Shown: in pieces, positions 54,360 through 63,666 of the stretch
Numbering within the stretch: position 1 is the stretch's first letter
Layout of the letters: every line of letters begins with the position of its first letter
Source of the DNA: Caulobacter sp. 602-1
GTDB taxonomy: Bacteria > Pseudomonadota > Alphaproteobacteria > Caulobacterales > Caulobacteraceae
NCBI RefSeq assembly: GCF_003931565.1
Contig: NZ_RRYI01000001.1
Span: 186,001-250,000, forward strand
Direction of reading: 5' to 3'
Length of the DNA stretch: 64,000 nucleotides
The notes under the pieces: generated by a model
The model's input: the letters and a program-made list of their open reading frames with translations, nothing else
Databases searched by the model: none
Told to the model about the DNA's origin: nothing
Program-made: the position numbers and the translations under genes

Positions 54360-54420
54360 TGCGCATGCTTTCCTGGTGTTAGGCGTACGAAGATGCAGCC
54401 ACGCGGGTCTGTCCGAAATG

Positions 54421-54444
54421 GAAATGATGGAAAGTCATCGTTTC
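54421..54444. promoter_or_regulatory. Imperfect palindrome upstream of dedA
   Basis: GAAATGATG and CATCGTTTC (8 of 9 symmetric) are six bases apart, about 60 bases upstream of the DedA gene in an AT-rich patch. Confidence 0.3.
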
Positions 54445-54524
54445 TAAAAATGCGCCATAACCTTGCCGCATGAGAGCGTCGCAAGGCCGCGCGTGACGCC
54501 GCGTCCGCCGCGCGCGAAGGCCGC

Positions 54525-55097
54525 TCAGCTCGGCGAGATGGGATCGCTGGCGGGAAAGGTTTCTTCGAGCGCTTCGTCGAGAAGCCGGTCCTGATCGGTC
54601 GGGGAGGAGGGCTCCCAAAGCGATGGCTGGGTGCGAAGGCGGTAGGTGTGGGAGCCCTCCAGCACGAGCGCGCCGTCCTGATTGTGGACGGTGACGGCCG
54701 TCGTCACCAGGCCGGTGTCGCCCTGCGGCGTCAGGGCGGTGATTTCCAAGGCCGGATAGAGGGTGTCGCCGGCATAGACCGGCTCCAGAAAGGCGCAGCT
54801 CTGTTCGACGAAGGCGACGAACACCGCGCCGAAGACATGCGGCAACAGCGTCGCGCCCGGCGCCGTGAACGCCAGGACCTGCAGCCCATGGACGACCGGG
54901 GCGCGATGACCGTGCGCACGCGCGTAGGTCTGGTCGTAGTGGATAGGATGGTTGTCGCACGAGACGGCCTGGAACGCCGTGGCGTGAGCGTCCGTCACCG
55001 TGCGACTCGGCGCCCGGAAGACCTCGCCGATTTTCAGGTCCTCGAACCGCCGCGGCGGTACGATCTGGAAGCGAGAAGGGTCGAAGCCTTGGCTCAT
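54525..55097 (-). CDS. MaoC-like hotdog dehydratase with C-terminal ASDP tail
   Basis: The 190-residue protein has the MaoC motif QAVSCDNHPIHYDQTYARAHG with the catalytic Asp/His pair, then VVHGLQVLAF. Such enzymes hydrate enoyl-CoA thioesters. After about residue 165 a short acidic tail, LLDEALEETFPASDPISPS, matches a motif that I know from separate small proteins; here it is fused. No CoA ligase is adjacent. Confidence 0.85.
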   Translation of the reverse strand: MSQGFDPSRFQIVPPRRFEDLKIGEVFRAPSRTVTDAHATAFQAVSCDNHPIHYDQTYARAHGHRAPVVHGLQVLAFTAPGATLLPHVFGAVFVAFVEQSCAFLEPVYAGDTLYPALEITALTPQGDTGLVTTAVTVHNQDGALVLEGSHTYRLRTQPSLWEPSSPTDQDRLLDEALEETFPASDPISPS

Positions 55098-55323
55098 GGT
55101 CTATCTCCGTCGAGGTCAAGGATGAAGCTCGCCTCATTCAACCCGGCGAGCATGGCGGCCGACCCCGGGACGGTCTTGGCCCGACAGGCGATCGTTTGAA
55201 CCGTCTGGATGCAAAGCGCCCGCGGCCACGTCACCGGCGTTCGAGGCAAAACGGCGACACCCCGTCCAAGCCCGCGAGGCGCACGTCGCGCTAGGACCAG
55301 CTGGCTCAACCCCGGAGGCGTCC

Positions 55324-55950
55324 ATGACCCGAACCCATCTGCTCGAACCGCAAGATTGCGCCCTGCTGCTGATCGACCAGCAGGCAGGCTTGGCCTTCGG
55401 TGTCGGCTCGATCGACCGCCAAGGTCTGCTCAACAACGTCGTGGCCCTCGCCAAGACGGCCGCCGCCTTCCGGATTCCGGTCATCGCCTCGACCTCGGCG
55501 ACCAAGGTCTATAGCGGTCCGGTCATGCCCGCCGTTCGCTCGGTCATCCCCGACGTCGAGGTCTTCGAGCGCCGCAGCATGAACCTCTGGGAGGACGATG
55601 CGGCGAGGGCGGCGGTGGAAGCGTCGGGGCGACGGCGCCTGCTTGTCTCGGGCCTGCTCACCGAGGCCTGCGTGACCCAGCCGGTGCTCTCGGCTCTGGC
55701 GGCCGGATATGAGGTCTTCGTGGTCGGCGACGCCTGTGGCGGCCTCACGCCCGCCAGCCACGACCTGGCCCTTCGGCGTCTGGAGGCCGCTGGGGCCGCC
55801 ATGACGTCATGGATCCAGGTTCTGCTGGAATTGCAGCGCGACTGGACCCGCAAGGCCACTTACGACGCCGCCCGCGCCATCGTCGAAGACCATGCGGGCG
55901 GCTACGGCATCGGCTTGGCCTACGCCAGGGACATGATCCGCCCGGCCTGA
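55324..55950 (+). CDS. Isochorismatase-family hydrolase (YcaC-like)
   Basis: The 208-residue cysteine hydrolase has Asp18 in LLLIDQQAGLAF, and catalytic Cys116 in SGLLTEACVTQPVL preceded by the cis-peptide glycine. The isolated hydrolases of this type (YcaC) are octamers of unknown substrate; nicotinamidase or isochorismatase activity cannot be assumed. GGAGG precedes the start (55315 region). It is transcribed toward an AraC gene. Confidence 0.88.
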   Translation: MTRTHLLEPQDCALLLIDQQAGLAFGVGSIDRQGLLNNVVALAKTAAAFRIPVIASTSATKVYSGPVMPAVRSVIPDVEVFERRSMNLWEDDAARAAVEASGRRRLLVSGLLTEACVTQPVLSALAAGYEVFVVGDACGGLTPASHDLALRRLEAAGAAMTSWIQVLLELQRDWTRKATYDAARAIVEDHAGGYGIGLAYARDMIRPA

Positions 55951-56134
55951 CGCCAGTCCGGATCGGCGGCGACTTTTGTGCAAGTTCCGTCCCTTTTGTT
56001 CAAGCGCGGCTTCCAGCTGCGCCCTAAGGCTCGGATCTTGAGTCGTGTCCGCTGCGGGACCGCAACACCGCGCCGGCCGGACGAGGAGCTGTCTTGAGGC
56101 GAATTGACCTGGGGTCCCGAGGAGCCGCCGCGCT

Positions 56135-57058
56135 TTGCTAAACCGGCGCGATCTCGCGGGGGCGCGGTTGACCGACCCCATCCAGAGGGATTGCGCCGAC
56201 GCGCCATCGCTCATGACGAGGCCTGGGATCCAGATCAGCAGGCTCTCGGGCGAGGCCTTCTCGATCATGCGGATCTCTTCGCAGCGCCACGATCTTCCGC
56301 CCGGCGAGACCCTTCCGCTTTCGGACGGCTACAGCGTCATCGTCCAGCTTCGGGATTTTGCCGACCACCGGCTCTACCGCGGCGGCGGACTGATCCATGC
56401 GGGCGGTCACGCCGCCGGCAGCTTGGCGATCACGGACATGCGGGAGACCTGGCGATGCGACCATCGCTCGCCGTTCGACAACGTGCGTTTCCATCTGCCC
56501 AGAGCCGAGCTGGCCGCCTTCGCCGAGGGCGAGGGACGGCGAAAGCTCGTGGAACTGCGCAGTCCGCAGGGGGCGCGCGACGACGTGGTCTTCCAGATCG
56601 CGCAGGCCATGGCGCCGGCCTTGGCCGACCCGGCCAGCGCCTCACGCCTCTTCGTGGATCAGATGACCTACGCCCTGGCCGCCCACCTGCTCCATGCTTA
56701 TGGCCAGACCAGCGGGCATCCGCACCGCGGAGGCCTGTCCAATCGGCAGAAGGTCCGAGCGACGGATTTCATGGCCGCCCACAGCCGACGCGACGTTTCG
56801 ATCGCCGAAATCGCCGAAGAATGCGGCCTGTCACGCGGGTACTTCATCAAGGCCTTCCGCGCCGCCACCGGCGTGACTCCCCATCGCTGGCTGATCGAGC
56901 ACCGCGTGTCGGAGGCCAAGGCCCTGCTCTCGACAGATATGCCGATCGCTCAGATCGCGTCGATTTGCGGTTTCAGCGACCAGAGCCACCTGACCCGGGT
57001 CTTCACGCGGGTGACGGGGCAGACGCCCGGCGCCTGGCGCAGGCAGTTGCGGCCTTGA
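56135..57058 (+). CDS. AraC-family regulator
   Basis: The 307-residue protein uses TTG 56135, with GAGGAG about ten bases upstream; ATG 56213 would give a 281-residue form and has no SD, so the start is unsettled. The C-terminal double HTH is VSIAEIAEECGLSRGYFIKAF and [22 protein letters not shown]. The N-terminal half looks like a cupin-like sensor. Target unknown; it lies 185 bases after the isochorismatase-like gene. Confidence 0.85.
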   Translation: MLNRRDLAGARLTDPIQRDCADAPSLMTRPGIQISRLSGEAFSIMRISSQRHDLPPGETLPLSDGYSVIVQLRDFADHRLYRGGGLIHAGGHAAGSLAITDMRETWRCDHRSPFDNVRFHLPRAELAAFAEGEGRRKLVELRSPQGARDDVVFQIAQAMAPALADPASASRLFVDQMTYALAAHLLHAYGQTSGHPHRGGLSNRQKVRATDFMAAHSRRDVSIAEIAEECGLSRGYFIKAFRAATGVTPHRWLIEHRVSEAKALLSTDMPIAQIASICGFSDQSHLTRVFTRVTGQTPGAWRRQLRP

Positions 57059-57191
57059 CCAGCAAACGGCCTTCAGATCCCAAAAACGGACTTATCTACA
57101 AGATCGCCAGCCGCGACCGCGCCACCCGTCCTGTGATGCACGCCAATGATCTTTCTGGGCCGGCTGGATGACCCCTGCGCCTTTGTCTTTG

Positions 57192-57779
57192 TCAAGCCGC
57201 CGGCAGGGCCAGCGCCGGGTCGAGGGTGCGGAAGGTGCGCCGCCAATTGAACGGGGTCTGCCCGGTGTAGCGGCGGAACAGACGAGTCAGATGCGCCTGG
57301 TCGGCCAGACCGCAGGCGGCGGCGATCTGGCAGAGGCTCTCGGCCGTCCCGAGCATCAACGCCTGCGCTCGCTCGAGCCGACGGCGCATGATGTAGGTGT
57401 GGGCTGTCTCGCCGGTGCTGTTCTTGAAGGCTCGGCAGAAATGGCTGGTGCTCAATCGCGCCAGCGAGGCCAGGGTCTCGACGTGGAGGCGGTCGGCGAG
57501 GTTCTCCTCGATATGGATCTTCACCTGGCGAAGCTGCCATGCGGCCAGACCGCCGCGCTGAGGGGAGGCGGGGACGACGGGCGCGAAGCTCGGCCCTTCG
57601 CCGGCCAGCGCCGGAGCGAGCACGACGCTCAGCTCGTCAAGCATCAGACGCGCCGATTGCGGATCCTCGTCGATCGCCGCGCGCAGCCGCTCGACCAGAT
57701 TCAGGGCTCGCGGCGCGTAGGTTCGGTTGAGCGGCGCAGCGCTGCGCAGTCCGCTGTGCTCGCAATTGATCTGCAACAT
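57192..57779 (-). CDS. AraC-family regulator (short)
   Basis: The 195-residue protein is mostly a DNA-binding domain: LHVETLASLARLSTSHFCRAF and ESLCQIAAACGLADQAHLTRLF, preceded by an 80-residue helical segment and no effector domain of usual size. It is divergent from the PAS kinase gene, with direct and inverted GGAGAC repeats in between. Confidence 0.85.
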   Translation of the reverse strand: MLQINCEHSGLRSAAPLNRTYAPRALNLVERLRAAIDEDPQSARLMLDELSVVLAPALAGEGPSFAPVVPASPQRGGLAAWQLRQVKIHIEENLADRLHVETLASLARLSTSHFCRAFKNSTGETAHTYIMRRRLERAQALMLGTAESLCQIAAACGLADQAHLTRLFRRYTGQTPFNWRRTFRTLDPALALPAA

Positions 57780-57785
57780 CGTCCT

Positions 57786-57825
57786 GGTCTCCAGCCGCCC
57801 TCGGTGACCAGGAGACTAGGAGACC
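57786..57825. promoter_or_regulatory. GGTCTCC/GGAGACC repeat cluster
   Basis: GGTCTCC (57786) faces GGAGAC (57811) and GGAGACC (57819), the latter two in tandem at eight-base spacing. The cluster is at the start of the short AraC gene and 68 bases before the PAS kinase, and may be an AraC-type operator. Confidence 0.4.
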
Positions 57826-57892
57826 AAGTCGAGCCGGAACCATCGAACGGACGTTGGTTGAGCGTATCGACTAAGTTTGGTGACCCTATGCC

Positions 57893-59854
57893 TTGGTTTG
57901 GGGTGGCGGCGGAGACGCGCCGCCCTTGACCCCGCAGGTTCTAATTCTCAAGCCCCGCCCATCTGTCCGCGCCTCCCTGCAGGAGCGCTGGCCTCGGCTC
58001 GGCGTGGCTCTGGTCATCGGGGCGGCGATCTTCTGGATCGACACCTTCACGGCGCTGAGCAGCGCGGTGGCCGTGCTCTATGTCGTCGTCCTGATGCTAG
58101 CCGCGGACGTCATCTCCGGACGCGGCATCTGGATGCTATCCGTCGGATGCGCGGCGCTGGCGGTCGTCAGCTTTCTGGTGGCGCACGGTCACGCCCCGTC
58201 TCTCGCCGCCCTCCTACGCCTGGTGTTCAGTCTGGCGGCGATCTCCGCCGCGGCCTTGCTGATGCAGCGCAACCATGCGGCCCGACAGTTGCTGGTCACG
58301 CAGGCAAGGCTGCTGGACGTCACCTCCGACGCGCTCTTCACGCGCGATTGGCAAGGGCGCGTGTCCTTCTGGAACCGCGGCGCCGAGCGGCTCTACGGCT
58401 GGCCGTGCGCGGAGATGCTTGGACGTGCGGCGCACGAGGTCTTGGACACACGATTTCCCGAGCCGTTAGACGCGATCCTCGAACATCTCTCCCGCAAGGG
58501 GCGTTGGGAGGGGGAGATCGTCCAGCGGCGGCGCGACGGCGAAATCCGTACGGTCCTGAGCCAATGGACCCTCGAACTCGACGAGGGGCGGCAGGCGGTG
58601 ATCCTCGAGACCAACACCGACGTCACCCAGCTTCATCAGGCCATTGAGGCGCTGAGGCGAAGCGAGGCGCGCTACCGCACGATCTTCGACACCTTGGCCG
58701 TTTCGATCTGGGAGCACGATTTCAGGCCGGTGAAGGCCGCGCTCGAAGCGTTACACGCGGCCGGGGTCACCGATCTGAGAGCCTATCTGGCCGAAAATCC
58801 GCAGTTTGTCCGTGAGGCCCGGGCGATGGTCCGCATCACGGACGTAAACGCGACTGCGCTCAAGATGATGGGCGTGGCCGAGAAGACAGATTTCTTCGCC
58901 CACCTGCACGACTTTCTTCCGGAGACGGACCAGAGCTTCGAGCAATGCCTGATCGCCATCGACGAGGGCCATGAGAGGTTTGAATCCGAGACCGCCGTGC
59001 GCAGCCGCTCGGGCGAGCTGATTCCCGTCATCGTCGCCCTGTCCTTCCCCCCCGGCGGCGCCTGCCTGGACAGCATCCAGGCTTCGGTCTTCAACCTCAC
59101 GGAACGCCGAAGGCTCCAGGCGCGCCTCGACCAGGCGCGAGCCGAGCTCGACCATGCCCTCCGTGCAGCTTCGATCGGCGTTCTGACCGCCTCCATCGCC
59201 CATGAGGTCAATCAGCCGATCAGCGCGGCCTCCAACGCCGCTGGAGCGGCGCGGCGATGGCTGGCGCAGGATCCGCCCAACCTGGACGAGGCGCACCTGG
59301 CGCTGGCCGATGTGGCGCGCGCGAGCGATCGCGCCGGAGAGGTCGTCAAGAGCGTGCGCAACCTGCTCGCCCAGGCTCCGACCCGGCTGGCCAATCTGGC
59401 CGTGGACCCGCTCGTGGCCGAAGCCGCCCGCTGGGTGAGCCGTGACCTGGAGGCCGCCTGCGTCGAGCTGATCCTGGAACTGGGCTGCGCCCAAGCCCAG
59501 GTCGCCGGCGAGCGCGTGCTCCTTCAACAGGTTCTCATCAACCTGATGCTCAACGCCGCACAGGCCATGTCCGAAACCCCTGCGCCTCGCATCCTGACCC
59601 TCCGGTCGCATCTCGAGGCCGGTCATGTCGTCCTGGATGTCCTGGACACCGGCCCGGGCTTCTCCGAAGAAGCGGCCGAGCGCGCCTGCCAGGCCTTCTA
59701 CACCACCAAGGCCAGCGGCATGGGCCTTGGCCTGGCAATCTGCGCCTCCACCGTGGCGGCGCACGAAGGCTCCATGCATATCCTGGCGGCCGGCCCCCAT
59801 CGCCCGGGCGGACAGGTGCGCATCCGGCTGCCCCTGGCCGACCGGCCCGACTAG
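57893..59854 (+). CDS. PAS-domain sensor histidine kinase (FixL-like)
   Basis: The 653-residue protein begins with four to five membrane helices (about 35-125), has PAS domains (LLDVTSDALFTRDWQGRVSFW near 142 and another near 265-400), and a kinase core with His437 in SIAHEVNQPISAASN, LINLMLNAAQAM, DTGPGFSEE and GMGLGLAIC. This H-box (HEVNQP) is that of the FixL/NtrB-like family. No FixL haem motif was recognised, so the signal is unknown. Start is probably TTG 57893 (57929 possible). The stop overlaps the convergent fixJ-like gene. Confidence 0.88.
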   Translation: MVWGGGGDAPPLTPQVLILKPRPSVRASLQERWPRLGVALVIGAAIFWIDTFTALSSAVAVLYVVVLMLAADVISGRGIWMLSVGCAALAVVSFLVAHGHAPSLAALLRLVFSLAAISAAALLMQRNHAARQLLVTQARLLDVTSDALFTRDWQGRVSFWNRGAERLYGWPCAEMLGRAAHEVLDTRFPEPLDAILEHLSRKGRWEGEIVQRRRDGEIRTVLSQWTLELDEGRQAVILETNTDVTQLHQAIEALRRSEARYRTIFDTLAVSIWEHDFRPVKAALEALHAAGVTDLRAYLAENPQFVREARAMVRITDVNATALKMMGVAEKTDFFAHLHDFLPETDQSFEQCLIAIDEGHERFESETAVRSRSGELIPVIVALSFPPGGACLDSIQASVFNLTERRRLQARLDQARAELDHALRAASIGVLTASIAHEVNQPISAASNAAGAARRWLAQDPPNLDEAHLALADVARASDRAGEVVKSVRNLLAQAPTRLANLAVDPLVAEAARWVSRDLEAACVELILELGCAQAQVAGERVLLQQVLINLMLNAAQAMSETPAPRILTLRSHLEAGHVVLDVLDTGPGFSEEAAERACQAFYTTKASGMGLGLAICASTVAAHEGSMHILAAGPHRPGGQVRIRLPLADRPD

Positions 59855-60498
59855 CCAGGATCGATGGCGTCAGCCATGCGCACGAGGTCGGCGAGAGAGC
59901 GCGCCTGCATCTTCTTCATCAGGCTGGCGCGGTGCAGTTTGACGGTCATCTCCTGCAGCCCCAGCTCGCCGGCGACCTGCTTGTTCATCAGCCCTGATGC
60001 GACCAGCAGCATCACTTGGCGCTCGCGCGGGGTCAGCGCCTCGAACCGCGCCTGGACATCGAAGCTGTCGGACTCCTGACGACGGCGGGCGGCGTCCTTG
60101 CTGAGAGCGGCGGTGACCGCATCGATGATGTCCTGGTCCCTGAACGGCTTGGCCAGGAAGTCGATGGCGCCGGCCTTCATCGCCCGGACCGTCATGGGCA
60201 CGTCCGCGTGCCCGGTCATGACGATGATCGGCGTGCGCACACGCCGGTTGACCAGCTCCATCTGAAGATCAAGTCCGCTCATCTTGGGCATGCGGACGTC
60301 CACGACGATGCAACTGGCCGTCTGCGGCATGGGCGCGTCGAGAAACTCCTGGGCCGACGCGTAGAGGGCCGTCTTCAAGCCTATGGACCGGAACAGGGTG
60401 TCCATCGACCCGCGGAAGAGTTCGTTGTCGTCTATGATCAGGACCGTCTGGGCGGCATCATCCGCCCTGGACCGTCCGGCGGTCGTGGTCGTGGGCAT
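59851..60498 (-). CDS. FixJ-family response regulator
   Basis: The 215-residue protein (ATG 60498; the longer frame to 60558 is less likely) has a receiver domain with IIDDNE, Asp67 in VVDVRMPKMSG and Lys in DFLAKPF, and a LuxR HTH LTPRERQVMLLVASGLMNKQVA. FixJ proteins are phosphorylated by HEVNQP kinases such as the one overlapping its 3' end, so these are a likely pair arranged tail to tail. Confidence 0.92.
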   Translation of the reverse strand: MPTTTTAGRSRADDAAQTVLIIDDNELFRGSMDTLFRSIGLKTALYASAQEFLDAPMPQTASCIVVDVRMPKMSGLDLQMELVNRRVRTPIIVMTGHADVPMTVRAMKAGAIDFLAKPFRDQDIIDAVTAALSKDAARRRQESDSFDVQARFEALTPRERQVMLLVASGLMNKQVAGELGLQEMTVKLHRASLMKKMQARSLADLVRMADAIDPG

Positions 60499-60787
60499 GA
60501 CTCGCACCTGAAAACTCAAACTCGCAACGCTCTTACGAAGACGCCGCCAGCGTCTCAAGGCGCGCCAAGACGCGCGCTGCGCTTCGACCGCCCTCTCGTT
60601 CCAAACCCAGCCCTTTTATCCAAGTCGCCGCCGGCCCCGGGCGGGCGGCGCCGCGCTTTGCAGCAACCCACACCCAAACGCGCCCAAGCGATACAAGCCC
60701 GGGCTGTTCGGGCGGGCCTAGGGTCGCGACGTTGCTGGCGGCCTCGAACGGCGCCGGCGGCTTCAACCGCGGACTGAAGGAGTCACC

Positions 60788-61609
60788 ATGTCGAAGGTCA
60801 CCACGCGCGACGGAGTCGAAATCTACTTCAACGACTGGGGGGCGGGTCCCGTCGTCTTCATGAGCGCCGGTTGGCCGATGAGCGCCGACATGTGGGAATA
60901 CCAGATGATGTTCCTGGCCTCGAACGGCTATCGCGTCGTCGCCCACGACCGTCGCGGTTTCGGTCGCTCGAGCCAGCCCTGGACCGGCTACGACTACGAT
61001 ACCCTGGCCGACGACATCGCCGCCGTCCTCGACCATCTCGACGTCAAGGACGTGACGATCGTCGGCTTCTCCATGGGCGGCGGCGACGTGGCCCGTTACC
61101 TCACCCGCCACGGAACCGCGCGCGTGGCCAAGGCCGCGCTCGTCTCCTGCATCACGCCGATCTTCGGCAGGAGCGCCGACTATCCCGACGGCGTCGATCC
61201 CTCGGTGTTCGACTGGATCCGCTCGGGTCTGCTCAACGACCGCAGCGACTTCGTCAACGGCTTCGCCGACACCTATTTCGGCTCAAATCGGGAAGGCAAG
61301 GACGTCCCCTACGGCATCAAGGCCCAGACGCTGCAGATCGCCAACCAAGCGTCGATCAAGGCCATGTACGATACCGTCGGCTCGTTCTCCCAGACCGACT
61401 TCCGGCCCGACATGAAGGCCTTCACGGTGCCCACCCTCATCATCCACGGCGACGACGACCAGGTCGTGCCGATCAACACCACCTCCAAGCTCGCCCACGC
61501 CATGATCCCCGGCTCGCAGCTGAAGATCTATCCGGGCGCGCCGCACGGTCTGGTCTACACCCACAAGGATCAGCTCAACGAGGATCTCCTGGCCTTCCTG
61601 AAAGGCTGA
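60788..61609 (+). CDS. Alpha/beta hydrolase (non-haem chloroperoxidase-like)
   Basis: The 273-residue protein has nucleophile Ser95 in VGFSMGGGDV, acid Asp near 224 in HGDDDQVV and His253 in YPGAPHGL. It begins MSKVTTRDGVEIYFNDWG, the normal start of cytoplasmic chloroperoxidase-like esterases. It is a paralogue of the Tat-exported hydrolase at 47151. First gene of a same-strand run with another hydrolase, an OYE reductase and an MBL protein. Confidence 0.88.
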   Translation: MSKVTTRDGVEIYFNDWGAGPVVFMSAGWPMSADMWEYQMMFLASNGYRVVAHDRRGFGRSSQPWTGYDYDTLADDIAAVLDHLDVKDVTIVGFSMGGGDVARYLTRHGTARVAKAALVSCITPIFGRSADYPDGVDPSVFDWIRSGLLNDRSDFVNGFADTYFGSNREGKDVPYGIKAQTLQIANQASIKAMYDTVGSFSQTDFRPDMKAFTVPTLIIHGDDDQVVPINTTSKLAHAMIPGSQLKIYPGAPHGLVYTHKDQLNEDLLAFLKG

Positions 61610-61695
61610 GACCCCCCGTGGCCCGCGCACGCCGCAGGTCTCTCCCGACACCCTCGCATAGGCGCGCCGCGTGGCGGCGCGGCCGGAGATCACTC

Positions 61696-62499
61696 ATGAA
61701 CACCCTCAAGAAATTGGCGGTCAGCGCCGCCGCCTCGGTCCTCCTGGCCGCCGCCGGCTTTTTCGCAGTCACCCCGGTCCATGCCGCCGAAACGCCGGCC
61801 TCTGGCCCGGTCACCGTCGTGCTTGTCCACGGCGCCTGGGCCGACGCCTCGAGCTGGAATAAGGTCATCCCGCTGCTGCAGGCCAAGGGCGTCACCGTGC
61901 TCAGCGTGCAAAACCCGCTGACGTCCCTGGCCGACGACGTCATCGCCACCCGGCGCGTCCTGAACAACGCCAAGGGGCCGGTGGTCCTGGTCGGCCACAG
62001 CTGGGGCGGGACGGTGATCACCCAGGCCGGGACAGATCCGAAGGTCAAGGCGCTGGTCTATGTCGCCGCCTTCGCCAACAGCGATGGCCAGTCGGGCGGC
62101 GACCTCGTCGGCGCCTACGAAAAGCCCCCGGCCCTGAGCACCGCGGTCGACGACGGCCAAGGTTTCCTGCGACAGAGCGAGGCGGGCGTCCTTGAGAACT
62201 TCGCGCCGGACATCCCCAAGGTCGAGGCCAGGACCTTGGCGGTGACGCAAGGGCCGCTGGCGGCCAGCACCTTCGGCGACAAGGTCACCGACGCGGCGTG
62301 GAAGACGCGACCCTCCTGGTACATCGTCTCGGCCAACGACCGGGTCATCAACCCTCAGATGGAGCGTGACCTGGCCAAGAAGATCAACGCCAAGACCACG
62401 GTCCTGGCCGCCAGCCACGTGTCGCTCCTGTCGCACCCGGCCGAAGTCGCCGCGGTGATCGAAGACGCCGTCAAGTCGGTGCAGGCCCAGGCCCGCTGA
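61696..62499 (+). CDS. Exported alpha/beta hydrolase
   Basis: The 267-residue protein has a Sec signal (residues 1-30, ending PVHA-A) and nucleophile Ser102 in VGHSWGGTVI, acid region SANDRVINPQME and His in ASHVSLLSHPAEV. It is of the small RsbQ/EstC-like esterase type (VLVHGAWADASSW). Expected in the periplasm. 86 bases after the chloroperoxidase-like gene. Confidence 0.88.
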   Translation: MNTLKKLAVSAAASVLLAAAGFFAVTPVHAAETPASGPVTVVLVHGAWADASSWNKVIPLLQAKGVTVLSVQNPLTSLADDVIATRRVLNNAKGPVVLVGHSWGGTVITQAGTDPKVKALVYVAAFANSDGQSGGDLVGAYEKPPALSTAVDDGQGFLRQSEAGVLENFAPDIPKVEARTLAVTQGPLAASTFGDKVTDAAWKTRPSWYIVSANDRVINPQMERDLAKKINAKTTVLAASHVSLLSHPAEVAAVIEDAVKSVQAQAR

Positions 62500-62552
62500 C
62501 AACCGCGCCGGGCTCCTCGCCGAGCCCGGCGCTCGTCCCTGCGAAGGCGACC

Positions 62553-63653
62553 ATGACCGCAAGTTCCCTGTTCCAGCCGATCCGCCTGGCCGACCTGGCC
62601 CTGGCCAATCGCATCGTGGTGGCGCCCATGTGCCAGTATTCCGCCAAGAGCGGCGAGGCTGGCGCGTGGCACCAGATGCACCTTGGCCAGATGGCCGTTT
62701 CCGGCGCGGGTCTGGTGATTCTCGAGGCCACCGCCGTGGCCCCGGAAGGTCGGATCAGCGCCGCCGACCTTGGCCTCTATTCCGACGAGACGGCCAAGGC
62801 CCTGGGCGATGTGCTCGCAGCCGTCCGCGCCTGGTCGCCCACGCCCCTTGGCGTGCAGCTCTCCCATGCCGGCCGCAAGGCTTCGGTTCATCCTCCCTGG
62901 ACCGGCGGGGCGCAACTTTCGCTCGCCGAGGGCGGCTGGCGGACGCTCGCGCCGTCGCCGCTCGCCTTTCGTCACGATCGCACGACGCCCCTGTCGCTCG
63001 ACGCGGACGGCCTCGCCCGGGTGCGCGCCCAGTTCGCCGCCGCGGCCCGGCGCGCGGCGATGCTGGGCCTGGACCTGATCGAAATCCATGCCGCCCACGG
63101 ATATCTGCTCCACCAGTTCCTCTCGCCGCTGGCGAACCAGCGCGATGACGCCTACGGCGGCTCGCTCGAAAATCGCATGCGCCTGCCGCTGGAAGTCTTC
63201 GAGGCGGTTCGCGAGGCCTTCCCGGCCGGACGGCCCGTCGGGGTGCGCCTGTCGGCCACCGACTGGGTCGCCGGCGGCTGGGACCTAGAGCAGACGCTGG
63301 CGCTCGCTCAGGCGCTCGCCGCGCGCGGCGCGGACTACCTGCACATCTCCTCGGGCGGTCTTTCGCCCGATCAGGCGATCGCGCCCTATCCCGGTTATCA
63401 GGTCCCCTTCGCCCGGGCCGTGCGCCAGGTGGTCAACATTCCGGTCATCGCGGTGGGCTTGATCACCGAGCCCGAGCATGCGGACGCCATTATCGGCGTC
63501 GGCGACGCCGACCTCGTGGGCCTTGCCCGGGCCATGCTCTACGACCCGCGCTGGCCGTGGCATGCGGCCGCCAAGCTTGGCGCCAGCGTGCACGTTCCCA
63601 GCCAATACCTTCGCTGCCAGCCCCGGCGCTTTCCCGACCTCTTCATCCCCTGA
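62553..63653 (+). CDS. Old-yellow-enzyme-like NADH:flavin oxidoreductase (YqjM type)
   Basis: The 366-residue TIM-barrel flavoprotein has MCQYSAKSGEAGAWHQMHLGQ (split in YqjM fashion), VQLSHAGRKAS, IEIHAAHGYLLHQFLSP and LENRMRLPLEV, the OYE set that binds FMN and reduces activated C=C bonds with NAD(P)H. It lies 53 bases after the exported hydrolase and 13 bases before an exported MBL gene, probably one operon. Confidence 0.9.
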   Translation: MTASSLFQPIRLADLALANRIVVAPMCQYSAKSGEAGAWHQMHLGQMAVSGAGLVILEATAVAPEGRISAADLGLYSDETAKALGDVLAAVRAWSPTPLGVQLSHAGRKASVHPPWTGGAQLSLAEGGWRTLAPSPLAFRHDRTTPLSLDADGLARVRAQFAAAARRAAMLGLDLIEIHAAHGYLLHQFLSPLANQRDDAYGGSLENRMRLPLEVFEAVREAFPAGRPVGVRLSATDWVAGGWDLEQTLALAQALAARGADYLHISSGGLSPDQAIAPYPGYQVPFARAVRQVVNIPVIAVGLITEPEHADAIIGVGDADLVGLARAMLYDPRWPWHAAAKLGASVHVPSQYLRCQPRRFPDLFIP

Positions 63654-63666
63654 CAAGGACGCCGCC

